Source: JAOAPY01 sp041492185 (GTDB lineage: Bacteria; Acidobacteriota; Blastocatellia; Pyrinomonadales; Pyrinomonadaceae). Taken from it: 64,000 bases of DNA. How positions within the stretch are numbered: position 1 is the stretch's first letter; every line of letters begins with the position of its first letter. The notes under the pieces are model-generated. The model ran no database searches. It saw only the letters and a program-made list of their open reading frames with translations, and was not told where the DNA came from. The DNA lies in contig JBGPWL010000016.1 in NCBI GenBank assembly GCA_041492185.1, forward strand, positions 1 to 64,000, in the 5' to 3' direction. Of the stretch, positions 24,672 through 33,876 are shown piece after piece. The position numbers and the translations under genes are program-made.

Positions 24672-26681
24672 ATGAAATACTGCGCGGTCTGCAAAGCCAA
24701 ATACGAAGATGACGTCAGCTTCTGTCCGGTCGATGGCGAAGTGCTGGAAGACGATCCCTCCTCGATTGTAAACACGGTGCTCGATGGCCAGTATCAGATC
24801 GAGGCAATGCTGGGCAAGGGCGGCATGGGCGCCGTCTTTCGCGCGCGTCACATCCTGTTGGGCGACCGCGTCGCGATCAAAATTCTTCCCCCTGAAATGC
24901 GCAACAATGCCGAATGGCTGCGTCGCTTTCGTCGCGAGGGCCAGGCAGCGCGGCGCTTTCGTCATCCAAATGCAGTCACCGTCTACGACTTGCGCACTGC
25001 CAGCGACGGGATGATCTACATGGTCATGGAATACGTCGAGGGCCGGACGCTCGACGCGGAACTCAAAGCGCGCGGCAGTCTCACGCCGGCCGAAGCCTTC
25101 GAGATTCTGGAACCGATCATGAGCGTGCTCAACGCCGCGCACGCGATGGGAGTCGTGCATCGCGATCTGAAACCAGAAAACATCATGATCGGAAAAATGA
25201 CCACGGGCGGCGAACCGACGGTAAAGTTGCTCGACCTCGGCATCGCCAAACTGCGCGAAGTAGCCGGCGGAGACGCGGGCGGAAACACCGCGCTGACAAT
25301 GGCGGGTCAGATGCTCGGCACGCCTTACTACATGTCACCAGAGCAATGGGGAGAATTGCCGCGGGACGGTAACTCTGAGATTGACGGCCGCGCCGACATC
25401 TACAGTCTCGGTTTAGTTTTTTACGAAATGATCGCCGGTCGCCGGCCTTACTCGGCGCTTACTTTGCTCGAGTTGCGCAAGGAACATGTTTCAGTAATGC
25501 CGCGGCGCCTGGATGAAGTTGTCCCCACCGTGCCGCGAGCATTCAGCGATGCGATTGCGCGAGCGATGGCCAAAGATCGCGGCGACCGACCAGCGACCGC
25601 CAACGACCTGGCAACGGAGCTGCGATCCGCATTGGCAACAGGAGAGCCTGGTCAACACATTCGATCGGAAGTTGCCGGAAGTAGTGAGGCACCAGGCAGC
25701 GCGCAAAGCATCGCGCCGACTATTACTGTGGGAACTGTTTCAGAAACAAAATCGGATGTTGATGCGCCAACGATCATCACGTTGGACGTCGGCGCGGGAT
25801 CTCCTCAAGTGCCTGCTTCAGCGCCGGCATCCATACCGACAATCGCCGCGATCCCGGATTTCGCGTCGAGCATTACTGTGCCGCAAGCGCCTAAACCGAA
25901 AATCGCCACGGCACACGAAGCTTCTAGTCAACTCGCTTCGGCGCCGCAAGTTGCTACGCCTTCGCGCCGTGGTTCGATGATCATTGGGGTGCTGGTGGTG
26001 TTGTTGCTTGTGGCCGGAGTAGGCGGCTTCTTTCTGGTGAACTGGATCAGGGCCAAACCTGCCGGCACGAGTGGAGGGAGCAATAGTGGCTCCGCAAATG
26101 GTTCGCCCGCGGCGACCGGCGTCCCGAAGGAGGTTGCGCGTTACTGGCTGGAAATTCTTCCGAAGGAGAAAGGTGCGCATTCGGTGCGCGCGGCAGGGTT
26201 GCTTCCGATCGCATCGGGGCAGTGGTACAAGTTTCATTTCTCAGCGAGCGAAGACGGTTATCTCTACATCATCGGACCCGGTGAACAGAACGTGCCAACC
26301 GCATTTCTAACAGGCAAGCCGGCGGCAAAGTCGGGACTACAGAGTAACAAGGTAGAGAAAGGCGTCGATCTCAGTTTCCCTGCCGGCGACGACAACTTCC
26401 TTGAGCTCGATAAGAATCCTGGAACGGAAAGCTACACACTGATCTTTTCTCCAAAACCATTGGCCGCGCCGGCTTTTTTTAGCGCCGAAGCAACGGGACG
26501 CCCGCTTAGCGCAACGGAACGTACGGAGTTGGCGGACTTTCTCGCGAAATACAATGCGAACTTGCCCGCCACCGAACTCGACGACGCCAATGCCGCCGAG
26601 CCGTTCGTGAAAGTGAAACTGACCGCGGCCGCGGCTGCGGGCAATCCGATTGTTTTTGAGATTCGTATTCAACACAAGTGA
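24672..26681 (+). CDS. Ser/Thr protein kinase with zinc ribbon and DUF4384-like tail
   Basis: A Hanks-type kinase of 669 residues. The N-terminus is a small zinc ribbon (C4, C7, C18). The kinase domain runs from about 40 to 310: glycine loop GKGGMGAVF, lysine K70 in VAIK, catalytic loop HRDLKPEN (163-170), metal motif DLG (188-190), and activation segment GTPYYMSPEQWG. A Pro/Ala/Ser-rich linker leads to a membrane segment near 435-460. The periplasmic tail (about 480-669) has the fold GQWYKFHFSASEDGYLYIIG, shared with the next gene and resembling DUF4384. It leads a three-gene set with a secreted DUF4384-like protein and a CHAT protein, so the tail may sense or bind a common ligand. Confidence 0.92.
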   Translation: MKYCAVCKAKYEDDVSFCPVDGEVLEDDPSSIVNTVLDGQYQIEAMLGKGGMGAVFRARHILLGDRVAIKILPPEMRNNAEWLRRFRREGQAARRFRHPNAVTVYDLRTASDGMIYMVMEYVEGRTLDAELKARGSLTPAEAFEILEPIMSVLNAAHAMGVVHRDLKPENIMIGKMTTGGEPTVKLLDLGIAKLREVAGGDAGGNTALTMAGQMLGTPYYMSPEQWGELPRDGNSEIDGRADIYSLGLVFYEMIAGRRPYSALTLLELRKEHVSVMPRRLDEVVPTVPRAFSDAIARAMAKDRGDRPATANDLATELRSALATGEPGQHIRSEVAGSSEAPGSAQSIAPTITVGTVSETKSDVDAPTIITLDVGAGSPQVPASAPASIPTIAAIPDFASSITVPQAPKPKIATAHEASSQLASAPQVATPSRRGSMIIGVLVVLLLVAGVGGFFLVNWIRAKPAGTSGGSNSGSANGSPAATGVPKEVARYWLEILPKEKGAHSVRAAGLLPIASGQWYKFHFSASEDGYLYIIGPGEQNVPTAFLTGKPAAKSGLQSNKVEKGVDLSFPAGDDNFLELDKNPGTESYTLIFSPKPLAAPAFFSAEATGRPLSATERTELADFLAKYNANLPATELDDANAAEPFVKVKLTAAAAAGNPIVFEIRIQHK

Positions 26682-26730
26682 TCCACCGTGCGGGATCATG
26701 ACTGGGTTACTTTTGAGAAGGAGTTTTTCG

Positions 26731-27642
26731 ATGAAAGTGAAAGCTTTTGGTTTTGGGTTGTTGATTGGCCTTTTTGTGATTGGCGCCGCGCAGTCTTTCG
26801 CCCAGTCACCGGGTGACGACGACGTTCGCGGGTCTTTTCTGACAACGCGACCGAAGACAACTGATAAGTCCAAAGCGCCGAGTACGCGACGGCCTCGACG
26901 GAGACCCACTGCGACTACGACGTCTGTGAATCCGGCAACCACGGATTCAAGTCCTTCGGAAGCAGGCGCGAAGAACTATAACGATGCCTCGTCAAAGAAA
27001 CCGGCGACGGCCCAACGTCTTGGTGTAGGGCTTACTCTCTTCATGCGCGACTCGAATGGACTGGCGGTTCGCGTGGATCCGAATCATGAATTTCACAAAG
27101 GCGATCTCGTGCGCGTCTTGTTTGAAACGAATTCGGATGGACACCTTTATATCTTCAACACCACCGACGGCGGCGCTCCGGTAATGATCTATCCCAACGC
27201 GCAACTCGATGAGGGCGGCAACTATATTCAGGCGCATGTGCCTTTCGAAATTCCCGCGAGTGACGCGACCGAAGAGCGTCTGCGCTGGTTTGCTTTCGAC
27301 GAACATGCGGGAGCGGAGCGGCTCTATTTTGTTTTCACGCGCGAACCACTTCCCGTCGTGCCGATTGAAGATGCGCTGCTGAAGTATTGCGGCGATAACA
27401 AGAAGACGTGCGCGTGGCAACCCGCGACTGAGTTGTGGGCCCGCTTGCAGAAAGAATTGGACACCCCGCTCCAGGTCGCGAAGGCAAAGACGAACGGCAG
27501 GGCCGAGGCTCCCGCCGAACACGACGCGGCGACCCGTGGCATCGGCTTGGCTAAGGACGATCCCGCGCCGTCTCTGGTGATGATGAATGCAACGTCGGCC
27601 GCCGGGACGCTGGTCACATTCCTTGAGTTGGTACACAAATAG
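26731..27642 (+). CDS. Secreted DUF4384-like protein
   Basis: The 303-residue protein starts at ATG 26731 after GAAGGAG, with a signal peptide FGLLIGLFVIGAAQSFA. After an Arg/Pro/Thr-rich linker, the domain from about residue 95 reads GVGLTLFMRDSNGLAVRVDP, then VRVLFETNSDGHLYIFNTTD and RLRWFAFDEHAGAERLYFVF. This is the DUF4384 pattern (ligand-binding-like beta sandwich) seen also in the tail of the preceding kinase. It lies 49 bases after the kinase and 35 before the CHAT gene, so an operon is likely. The biochemical role is unknown. Confidence 0.82.
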   Translation: MKVKAFGFGLLIGLFVIGAAQSFAQSPGDDDVRGSFLTTRPKTTDKSKAPSTRRPRRRPTATTTSVNPATTDSSPSEAGAKNYNDASSKKPATAQRLGVGLTLFMRDSNGLAVRVDPNHEFHKGDLVRVLFETNSDGHLYIFNTTDGGAPVMIYPNAQLDEGGNYIQAHVPFEIPASDATEERLRWFAFDEHAGAERLYFVFTREPLPVVPIEDALLKYCGDNKKTCAWQPATELWARLQKELDTPLQVAKAKTNGRAEAPAEHDAATRGIGLAKDDPAPSLVMMNATSAAGTLVTFLELVHK

Positions 27643-27677
27643 TCGAGGGTCTCAATCAACAAGCAGGAGTTTTCGAA

Positions 27678-30548
27678 ATGAAATGCACGTCAGCAGTCCT
27701 GGTTCGCTTTTCTCTGTGCGCGGTTCTCTTTGTTACCCAGTGTCTGCCGCTAAACGCGCAGCTGATCCGGCAGGCGATGATCGTTACAGATTCTGTAGCG
27801 CAAGCTAATCAAGCCGACACCGCGCTACAGCAGGGAAGGCGGCTCCTCAAACGTGGACAGGCCGATCAGGCGCTCGGTTATCTCGAGACAGCTCTCACGC
27901 TCTATACGACCGCGAAGAACAACCGAGGCGCCGCCGCCGCACACAACGAACTAGGCGACCTCTATTTGCGACAGGGACAATACAAAGTTGCGCTCGATCA
28001 TTATCAGAAGGCATATCGGGCCTTCACCGGCCTGAGCGTTCAGGAACAAACCACCGGAGCCGCTGCGACGGGTGCGGCATCGAGGGTTGGCGGCGCGAAC
28101 GCGGGCGCTGTCGCTGAGACCGCCAGCGCCAGCAACAGCGGATTTAACGCGAACCTGATGCTCGCGAAGATCGGCGACACAAACTACCGGCTTGGCAAAT
28201 TGTCGGAAGCGAGTTCCGCCTACGCGCAAATGCGTGTGAAGAAACCGGAGAGTGTGGCTTCCAGAACTACTCGCCGATTCGGTGGTCTGGGAGGAGCGAT
28301 CGGCAGCATTTCGACCGGCCGGGTTGAGATCGGAGCGCCGACCAGCGCAGCGATAGGCTTGCTCGAAGCGAAGAAGGAACTCGATCTTTATCGCGATTCA
28401 ATTGTCTTCTCCACCTACGAGTTGGGGATGGGGCGGCTCAATTATTTTAACAACGATCTCGAGAATGCGAAGAAGCATTTTCAAAATGCGTTTGAAGCTA
28501 GCGGCGCGAGTTTGGCGAGCGTTGCCAAGCTGGGGCAGGTGCGGCGTTTTCGTGCCGCCGCGCGCACCAGTCTCGCCGATGTTGCGCTTCGTCAGGGGCG
28601 CTACAAGGACGCCGGCAAACTTTATGAAGAGGCCGCAAAGGGAGCGAAAGAAGACAAGCGTTTGGATCTAATGTGGCCCGCACAGCGAGGCCTGGGGCGA
28701 AGTCTCTGGTTGCAGGCCTCGGACGAGAAGGATGCGAAAAAAGCGATGGCTTTGAGAGAAAAGGCCGTCGCCAATTATCGCGAGGCGATTGAGACCGTAG
28801 AGACGCTGCGCCAGGGCAGCATTCGCGCTGACGAAGCGCGCACGACATTCTTAGCGACCACGCGGGATGTTTTTGATGAAGCATCGAGTGCGCTTGCGGA
28901 AATGGCCGTCCTCAGCGCGTCCGCGCCCGGCGCACCGCTGGAAGGCAAGTCGCTTGATTACGCAAGCGAAGCCTTCAAGGTAACCGAACAGGCGCGCGCG
29001 CGATCGTTGCTTGATCTTCTCGCTGAGACAAATTCGCAGATCACCGAAGGAGTGCCCGCGGATTTACTGAAGCGCAAGCAGGAGAATTTGGAACGTCAGC
29101 AGGAGATAGCGGAACAGCTAATTGGTTTCAATGTCGCGCCCGATCAGAAGAAGAAACCTTCCGAGTTGGAAAGTGAACTCGAGAAACTTCAGACCGAGTT
29201 TGACGACATTGAAAACCAGATCAGGACCGCGAGTCCGAAGTATGCGGCGCTGACCTCACGGCAACCGCTCACGCTCGCCGAAGTGCAGCAGAAAGTTTTG
29301 GACGATCGCACCGCATTGCTCGAATACAACCTTGGCAGCGAAACGTCGTATCTGTTTGCCGTGACTAAGTCCGGCGCTACGCTCTACAAACTCGGACCGC
29401 GCGCCGCGATCGAAAGTCAGGCAACCTCGTTTCGCGCGCAACTGATTCCTTCAAAACTACAACGCCGAATCGTCGGCATCGATGTGACGGCGGAGCAGCA
29501 ACGCGGTTTGGGATTAGCCACGGGGCCAACTCCCGAAGAAGCAGCGGCAATGATAGCGGCCTCGAATGCGCTCTACAAAGCAGCGGTCGAACCTGCCGCA
29601 ACGCTTCTCGGCGACAAACGTTTGCTGATCGTCGCGGATGGCGCCCTGAACTACGTCCCGTTTGAAGCGCTCGTCACGTCAGCCGCGGCAGCAGACTTTT
29701 CATCTGCCCCGTATCTCGTGAAGACCAACGAAATTATTTACGCGCCGTCGGCGTCGGTAATCGCAGCCATCAGACAGAATGCCAGATCGTCGAGTCGCGG
29801 AATGCTGATCGTTGCCGATCCGGTTTTCAATTCAAACGACGATCGCTCTCGCGGAGCAGCGGCTTCGGCGCAGAGCGGGGAGACTCGCGGTCTGGGGATC
29901 GCAAGCGCGGTGACAGACGTTACCGGACAGGACGCGACGGCCAGCGCAAACATGCAGGGCTTGCCGCTGGCTCGTTTGGCGGGCACGCGCGCCGAAGCTG
30001 ATCAGATCGGTAAGCTCGCGAAGGCCGGCGGCGTGCAAACGGATGTTTGGCTGGACCTGGATGCGAGCGAAGCGAATATCGAAACGCGCGACGTAAATAA
30101 GTATCGCGTAATACATGTTGCCACTCACGGATTGCTTGACGCGGAGCGGCCGCAGTTTACCGGTCTCGTGCTTTCGCTCGTCGGAAACAAAAATGAAGAC
30201 GGCTTTTTGCGCACCGACGAAGTTTTTAATCTGCGGCTCGGCACTCCACTGGTAATGCTTTCGGCGTGCGAAACGGGACTCGGCAAAGAGAAACGCGGCG
30301 AAGGCGTGATGGGATTGACGCGCGCGTTCATGTACGCGGGTGCGCCGACGGTGGGCGTCAGTCTCTGGTCCGTCGCCGACAAATCAACCGCCGAATTGAT
30401 GACGGAGTTTTACAAACGACTGTTTGCCTCGGACACAGCCTCGCCTTCCGCATCGCTGCGCGACGCGCAACTCACAATGATCGCCGGCAAGAAATACAGC
30501 GCACCTTTTTACTGGGCGCCTTTCATACTCGTCGGCGATTGGCGCTAG
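27678..30548 (+). CDS. TPR-CHAT caspase-like protein
   Basis: CHAT domains are caspase-like cysteine proteases, known for example from TPR-CHAT/Csx29 in type III-E CRISPR and from separase relatives. The 956-residue protein has a signal peptide-like start (LCAVLFVTQCLPLNAQ), TPR repeats over about 45-420, a coiled coil near 455-510 and the CHAT domain from about 620 to 956. The catalytic pair is intact: H817 in IHVATHGLLD and C864 in MLSACETGLG. The C-terminus ends in the typical YWAPFILVGDWR. If the signal peptide is real, the protease acts outside the cytoplasm. It follows the kinase and DUF4384-like genes. Confidence 0.92.
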   Translation: MKCTSAVLVRFSLCAVLFVTQCLPLNAQLIRQAMIVTDSVAQANQADTALQQGRRLLKRGQADQALGYLETALTLYTTAKNNRGAAAAHNELGDLYLRQGQYKVALDHYQKAYRAFTGLSVQEQTTGAAATGAASRVGGANAGAVAETASASNSGFNANLMLAKIGDTNYRLGKLSEASSAYAQMRVKKPESVASRTTRRFGGLGGAIGSISTGRVEIGAPTSAAIGLLEAKKELDLYRDSIVFSTYELGMGRLNYFNNDLENAKKHFQNAFEASGASLASVAKLGQVRRFRAAARTSLADVALRQGRYKDAGKLYEEAAKGAKEDKRLDLMWPAQRGLGRSLWLQASDEKDAKKAMALREKAVANYREAIETVETLRQGSIRADEARTTFLATTRDVFDEASSALAEMAVLSASAPGAPLEGKSLDYASEAFKVTEQARARSLLDLLAETNSQITEGVPADLLKRKQENLERQQEIAEQLIGFNVAPDQKKKPSELESELEKLQTEFDDIENQIRTASPKYAALTSRQPLTLAEVQQKVLDDRTALLEYNLGSETSYLFAVTKSGATLYKLGPRAAIESQATSFRAQLIPSKLQRRIVGIDVTAEQQRGLGLATGPTPEEAAAMIAASNALYKAAVEPAATLLGDKRLLIVADGALNYVPFEALVTSAAAADFSSAPYLVKTNEIIYAPSASVIAAIRQNARSSSRGMLIVADPVFNSNDDRSRGAAASAQSGETRGLGIASAVTDVTGQDATASANMQGLPLARLAGTRAEADQIGKLAKAGGVQTDVWLDLDASEANIETRDVNKYRVIHVATHGLLDAERPQFTGLVLSLVGNKNEDGFLRTDEVFNLRLGTPLVMLSACETGLGKEKRGEGVMGLTRAFMYAGAPTVGVSLWSVADKSTAELMTEFYKRLFASDTASPSASLRDAQLTMIAGKKYSAPFYWAPFILVGDWR

Positions 30549-30595
30549 GCGCAATAAATGGAATTTCCACCTGATTAGGTGTTCTTGTAAGTAAC

Positions 30596-30937
30596 GTGTT
30601 CCAACTCAAAAAACGCGAGCCCCTCTCTCTGATCCCGGCGCGGGCTGCGGAGCGTGACGACGCGTTTGATGTCAGCACCGGCGCGCTGGACGAATCGTTT
30701 CAGGGTTGGCTACAGAAAGTGTCCCCTCCTAAGGCCGCACTCCCCCTAACTAATGGACCGGCTAGACGCATACGACCGATGACGACACGCGAACTGCTTG
30801 AAGTCGAGCGAGCGACAATCCGCGAGAGCTACGAGCATAGCGTCTGGCCAAAGGAAGCCTTCGTAAAGTTCCTGACCGCAGACGTGATCACGTCCAAAGC
30901 AACTCCGGCAAGCCGGAAACATTCCATTTTCTTTTAG
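30596..30937 (+). CDS. Doubtful small ORF
   Basis: This is a 113-residue reading frame from GTG 30596, shortly after the CHAT gene. I recognise nothing in it. The segment from Met at 30779 (TTRELLEVERATIRESY) looks more protein-like than the rest. There is no good ribosome site and no motif. It may be a real small gene, a remnant, or chance. Confidence 0.3.
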   Translation: MFQLKKREPLSLIPARAAERDDAFDVSTGALDESFQGWLQKVSPPKAALPLTNGPARRIRPMTTRELLEVERATIRESYEHSVWPKEAFVKFLTADVITSKATPASRKHSIFF

Positions 30938-31039
30938 TCTTTGGCGGCGGCTCTTAGGGCTGATTGTCGTTGCTATAGCGGTAAGCTAATATCAGTTGGC
31001 GACAATTCATCTTAGAAAGGCGCTCCGAGAACTTAGCGC

Positions 31040-31372
31040 ATGGAGAACCACTTCCGTAAGATCACTGATATTGCGACGCTCGGGGAATTAACCTCACGTT
31101 CTTACAAAGCGCCGGTTGTGATCTTCAAACACAGTACGACGTGTTCGATTAGTGCGGTTGCCTACGGCGAGATGGAGCGCGTCGCGGGCGACGTCGAATT
31201 GGTGGAAGTGCAGAACGTCGCGGAGCTCTCGCGCGAGATCGAAACGCGCACCGGTATCGAACATCAATCGCCCCAGGTGATCATTTTGCGTAACGGCAAG
31301 GCCGTGTGGCACGCCTCACACTGGAAGATCAAGACCGAGTCAGTTGATCAGGCCGCGCGTGAAAATGCCTGA
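31040..31372 (+). CDS. ytxJ: YtxJ-type bacillithiol redox protein
   Basis: This is a 110-residue thioredoxin-fold protein of the YtxJ (DUF2847) family. The family motif FKHSTTCSIS places the single active cysteine at C35. The rest follows the fold: VELVEVQNVAELSREIET, then the cis-proline region HQSPQVIILRNGKAVWHASH. In bacillithiol-using bacteria such proteins are thought to remove bacillithiol from proteins as monothiol bacilliredoxins. Its presence hints that this organism makes bacillithiol; no biosynthesis gene is in the window. Confidence 0.88.
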   Translation: MENHFRKITDIATLGELTSRSYKAPVVIFKHSTTCSISAVAYGEMERVAGDVELVEVQNVAELSREIETRTGIEHQSPQVIILRNGKAVWHASHWKIKTESVDQAARENA

Positions 31373-31383
31373 CTGCCGTATCG

Positions 31384-31535
31384 ATTCTTTGATAACGTCT
31401 CAGGTTCAACTTCTTTGCGGCTTGAGTAGTCGCTTTGCGCCTTTGCCTGAAACTGCGATCTTCTAAAAAAAAGGTTTCGCGCAAAGACGCCAAGTTTAAG
31501 TCGTAAGGCGCAAAGATGAAGTTATGAGACCATCG
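31384..31535. repeat. Dispersed element of GCGCAAAG-type words
   Basis: Inverted words CTTTGCGCCTTTGC (31433-31446) and GCGCAAAGACGCCAAG / GGCGCAAAG (31481-31515) flank an A-run. The region is non-coding. It resembles the gene-free repeats found between genes in related genomes and could form a long hairpin. Confidence 0.45.
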
Positions 31536-31566
31536 GTTCTTTGGATCGATGGAGCGTTATTGAGTT

Positions 31567-31890
31567 ATGACAGAAGCAGAGCTACGCGGACCGGCGATCG
31601 AGCCGCGCGAAATCAAGCAAGAAGGTGATGCCGGTTTGCAGATCACTTGGGCCGATGAACGCGTTTGTCATTACGCGGCGCCGGCGCTGCGTCGCGCGTG
31701 CCCGTGCGCACAGTGTGTTAATGAATGGACCGGCCAGCGTGTGCTGGCGCCGCAAACCATCTCCGATGAGCTGACTATCAGAGATCTCAATCTCGTAGGC
31801 CGCTACGCTTTGAATTTTCAGTGGAGCGACGGGCACGAGACTGGGATTTACAGTTTCAAATATCTGCGCGAATTGTGTGAAGAGAATTAG
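31567..31890 (+). CDS. DUF971 protein (GBBH-like N-terminal domain)
   Basis: A 107-residue protein that is a stand-alone version of the N-terminal domain of gamma-butyrobetaine hydroxylase (DUF971). Visible signatures are LQITWADERVCHYAAPALRRACPCAQCVNE, with a CPCAQC zinc or metal site, and GRYALNFQWSDGHETGIYSFKYLREL at the end. Stand-alone DUF971 proteins are linked in other bacteria to iron-sulfur cluster or Mrp-type functions, but the role is not settled. Start ATG 31567. Confidence 0.88.
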   Translation: MTEAELRGPAIEPREIKQEGDAGLQITWADERVCHYAAPALRRACPCAQCVNEWTGQRVLAPQTISDELTIRDLNLVGRYALNFQWSDGHETGIYSFKYLRELCEEN

Positions 31891-32092
31891 CCACAGAGGC
31901 ACAGAGGCACAGAGGAAGACTAAGAAACGGATACAAAATGCGAGATGCAGAAAGCAGAAAGCGAAAGGCAGGAGGCAGGGGCAGGAGGCAGGAGGCAGGG
32001 CAGAACCCCCTTCTCGGTTTCTCATTTTGTCTTATTGATTCACTCTGTCTCTGTGTCTCTGTGCCTCTGTGGCAAAAACGTGGTAGTGTGAA
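31891..32092. repeat. Inverted CACAGAGGCACAGAGG repeat element
   Basis: CCACAGAGGCACAGAGGCAC (31893-31912) is mirrored by GTGCCTCTGTGG (32059-32070), giving a large imperfect inverted repeat with GGCAGGAGGCAGG repeats between. Related words occur at 33280-33350 and 60880-60905. It is non-coding and likely a dispersed mobile palindrome. Confidence 0.6.
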
Positions 32093-32098
32093 GACGGA

Positions 32099-32365
32099 AT
32101 GAACGAACGCGATTTCTTTAACGAGGTCCAGGAAATGAAGCGAGCGACGTATAGTTGCCCGCATTGCCGGGAGCGCGCCGAATATGACGTGCGTTGGTTG
32201 AAACGCACGAAGAAGCGAGATCTCACGCGCGGCGCAAACGAGCAGGACCGAGCGCGCTTCCAAAAATCGCGTGATTATCTCGTGCGCGTCGATGACATGC
32301 TGATGTGCAAGAACTGCCGCAAACGTTTCGATATCCCCAGCTCTCAATCCGTCGTATTTATTTAG
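32099..32365 (+). CDS. Small zinc-ribbon protein
   Basis: This is an 88-residue protein with two CxxC knuckles, CPHC near residue 20 and CKNC near 73. They are spaced by a basic helical insert (VRWLKRTKKRDLTRG), consistent with a treble-clef or zinc-ribbon fold. No enzyme motif is seen. Start ATG 32099, right after the repeat element, with no clear promoter. The role is unknown; nucleic-acid or protein binding is possible. Confidence 0.65.
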   Translation: MNERDFFNEVQEMKRATYSCPHCRERAEYDVRWLKRTKKRDLTRGANEQDRARFQKSRDYLVRVDDMLMCKNCRKRFDIPSSQSVVFI

Positions 32366-32527
32366 CCGTTCGCGGTTCGTTACAGTCGTAAAAATCCTTC
32401 AACTGAAACTCTTATACAGTTCAATACTTCACCCATAAACTCAAAAACTCAATCGAAACGGCGAATTGTCTGACGGCGTGAAGTTTGCAATTGAAGGTGC
32501 AGACTGACGATCGAGGTCGAAACCAAA

Positions 32528-33262
32528 ATGCAAACTGAAGAATTCGCCGGCGCGAGCAAAACCAACACATCGTTTCTGAAACCACTGGAGCGAAAGCTCG
32601 AGCCGCTGGTTCTGCCGAGAATCCCGCGGTGGATCGAGTCGTATCATTTGACGATGCTCACCGTTCTGTGGTGTCTCGGTATTTTGGGATTTAGTTATCT
32701 GGCGGCGGCAGATATGCGCTGGTTGTGGGCCGTGTCCGCGATGATTGTCCTGCAATACATCACCGATCAATACGATGGAAAACTCGGGAAGTATCGCGAC
32801 ACCGGCCTGCCTCGCTGGGGCTATTACATGGATCATCTGCTCGACTATTTTTTTCTCGCGTCGGTGATCATCGGCTATGCGTTCATCCTGCCGGAGAGTT
32901 CTCGTTTGCAACTGCTGCTGATGCTGGCGCTCTTCGGCGCTTACGACATGAGCACGTTTCTGGCGTTTTCGGCTACTGAAGAACTGAAGATTAGTTATCT
33001 GAAGTTCGGTCCGACGGAGTTTCACGTGGCGTTGGTGGTTATCAACGGCCTGTTGGTCCAGTACGGTACGCGGCAGATGATCAGCGGGTTGAAATATGTA
33101 AACGCGGGTGCGTTGGTTGGTTTGTGTTTGATGATCTATAAAACGCACCGAAAGATCTGGCAACAGGATATGGTGCGCAAGCACACCGAGCGCCGCGGGG
33201 TGGTGACAAAAATGTCCTCGACCGCGGAATCGTACATCGCTGTCGATCAGTGTACGAATTAG
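32528..33262 (+). CDS. CDP-alcohol phosphatidyltransferase family membrane enzyme
   Basis: The protein has 244 residues with several membrane segments. It carries the family signature in the form D-x2-D-G-K-x-G-K-x-R-x8-G-x3-D-x3-D (DQYDGKLGKYRDTG, then WGYYMDHLLDYF, about residues 79-105). The two Arg/Ala positions vary from the consensus DGxxAR, but all acidic residues that bind the metal ions are present. Such enzymes join a CDP-alcohol to a second alcohol in phospholipid synthesis. The substrate cannot be told, since pgsA, pssA and choline/inositol types share this motif. Confidence 0.82.
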   Translation: MQTEEFAGASKTNTSFLKPLERKLEPLVLPRIPRWIESYHLTMLTVLWCLGILGFSYLAAADMRWLWAVSAMIVLQYITDQYDGKLGKYRDTGLPRWGYYMDHLLDYFFLASVIIGYAFILPESSRLQLLLMLALFGAYDMSTFLAFSATEELKISYLKFGPTEFHVALVVINGLLVQYGTRQMISGLKYVNAGALVGLCLMIYKTHRKIWQQDMVRKHTERRGVVTKMSSTAESYIAVDQCTN

Positions 33263-33274
33263 GTTCGGGCGACT

Positions 33275-33350
33275 TTGTGCAACCTCTGTGTTCTTTGTGG
33301 CTTTGTGGTGAGGTTTTGGTCGTTTTTTCAACACAGAGGCACAGAGGACA
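33275..33350. repeat. CACAGAGG-type inverted repeat
   Basis: CCTCTGTGTTCTTTGTGGC (33283-33301) faces AACACAGAGGCACAGAGGAC (33330-33349) across a T-rich loop. It is the same element type as at 31891 and lies just after the phosphatidyltransferase stop, where it may also end transcription. Confidence 0.55.
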
Positions 33351-33508
33351 CGGAGTTTGCACAGAGAAGATTTGTCTCTGGTCTCGCATTTGCAAGTTGA
33401 GTGGCGACGCGCGTTCCAGCATTGTTCAACAAGAAAGAAGGAACTCTTGGGCGTGGAGATCGTTAAATACAATCAAACCAACAGGAAAAACGCAGGTTTT
33501 AATTAACA

Positions 33509-33721
33509 ATGTCTGAACAAAAGAGAATCAAGGTTATCAAGAAGGGTCAACGTCGCCAGAAAGCGGTAATGGAAAAACCGCATAGCACGCGCGAAACCGC
33601 GCGCGAAATGGTCAAGACTGTCACCAATTGGGTTAGTGAGTTTCAGCAGAAGCGCCGCACCGAGACGGCTGCAGCGATGGAATCGCTGTTGTCTGAATCG
33701 CCCAGACCTAACGAAATCTGA
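33509..33721 (+). CDS. Small basic unknown protein
   Basis: A 70-residue, highly charged helical protein (RIKVIKKGQRRQKAVMEK). It starts at ATG 33509 behind a weak site. There is no motif. The basic N-terminus and the amphipathic second half (AREMVKTVTNWVSEFQQKR) could bind nucleic acid or membrane, but this is only a guess. Codon use looks like that of its neighbours. Confidence 0.5.
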   Translation: MSEQKRIKVIKKGQRRQKAVMEKPHSTRETAREMVKTVTNWVSEFQQKRRTETAAAMESLLSESPRPNEI

Positions 33722-33876
33722 CCTCGTCCGCAGAAATTGTAATCTGCTAATAAGCAAGCTCGCTCCCGGATCGAATCGAATTATTTTGCTCGACGGCCAC
33801 GTTGACACTTGCCTGGCTACGAGATAGCATCCAGCATCTTCCCGGGCGCAAAGCTTCCGAGGAAGATGAGACTCAG

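Noticed and set aside
24420..25160. A 246-codon minus-strand frame opposite the Uma2 and kinase genes
   Set aside because: It spans parts of two genes on the other strand that carry clear family motifs; its translation has none.
32441..33472. A 343-codon minus-strand frame opposite the CDP-alcohol phosphatidyltransferase
   Set aside because: It is basic and His/Gln-rich without motifs and covers a well-supported gene and the repeat element behind it.
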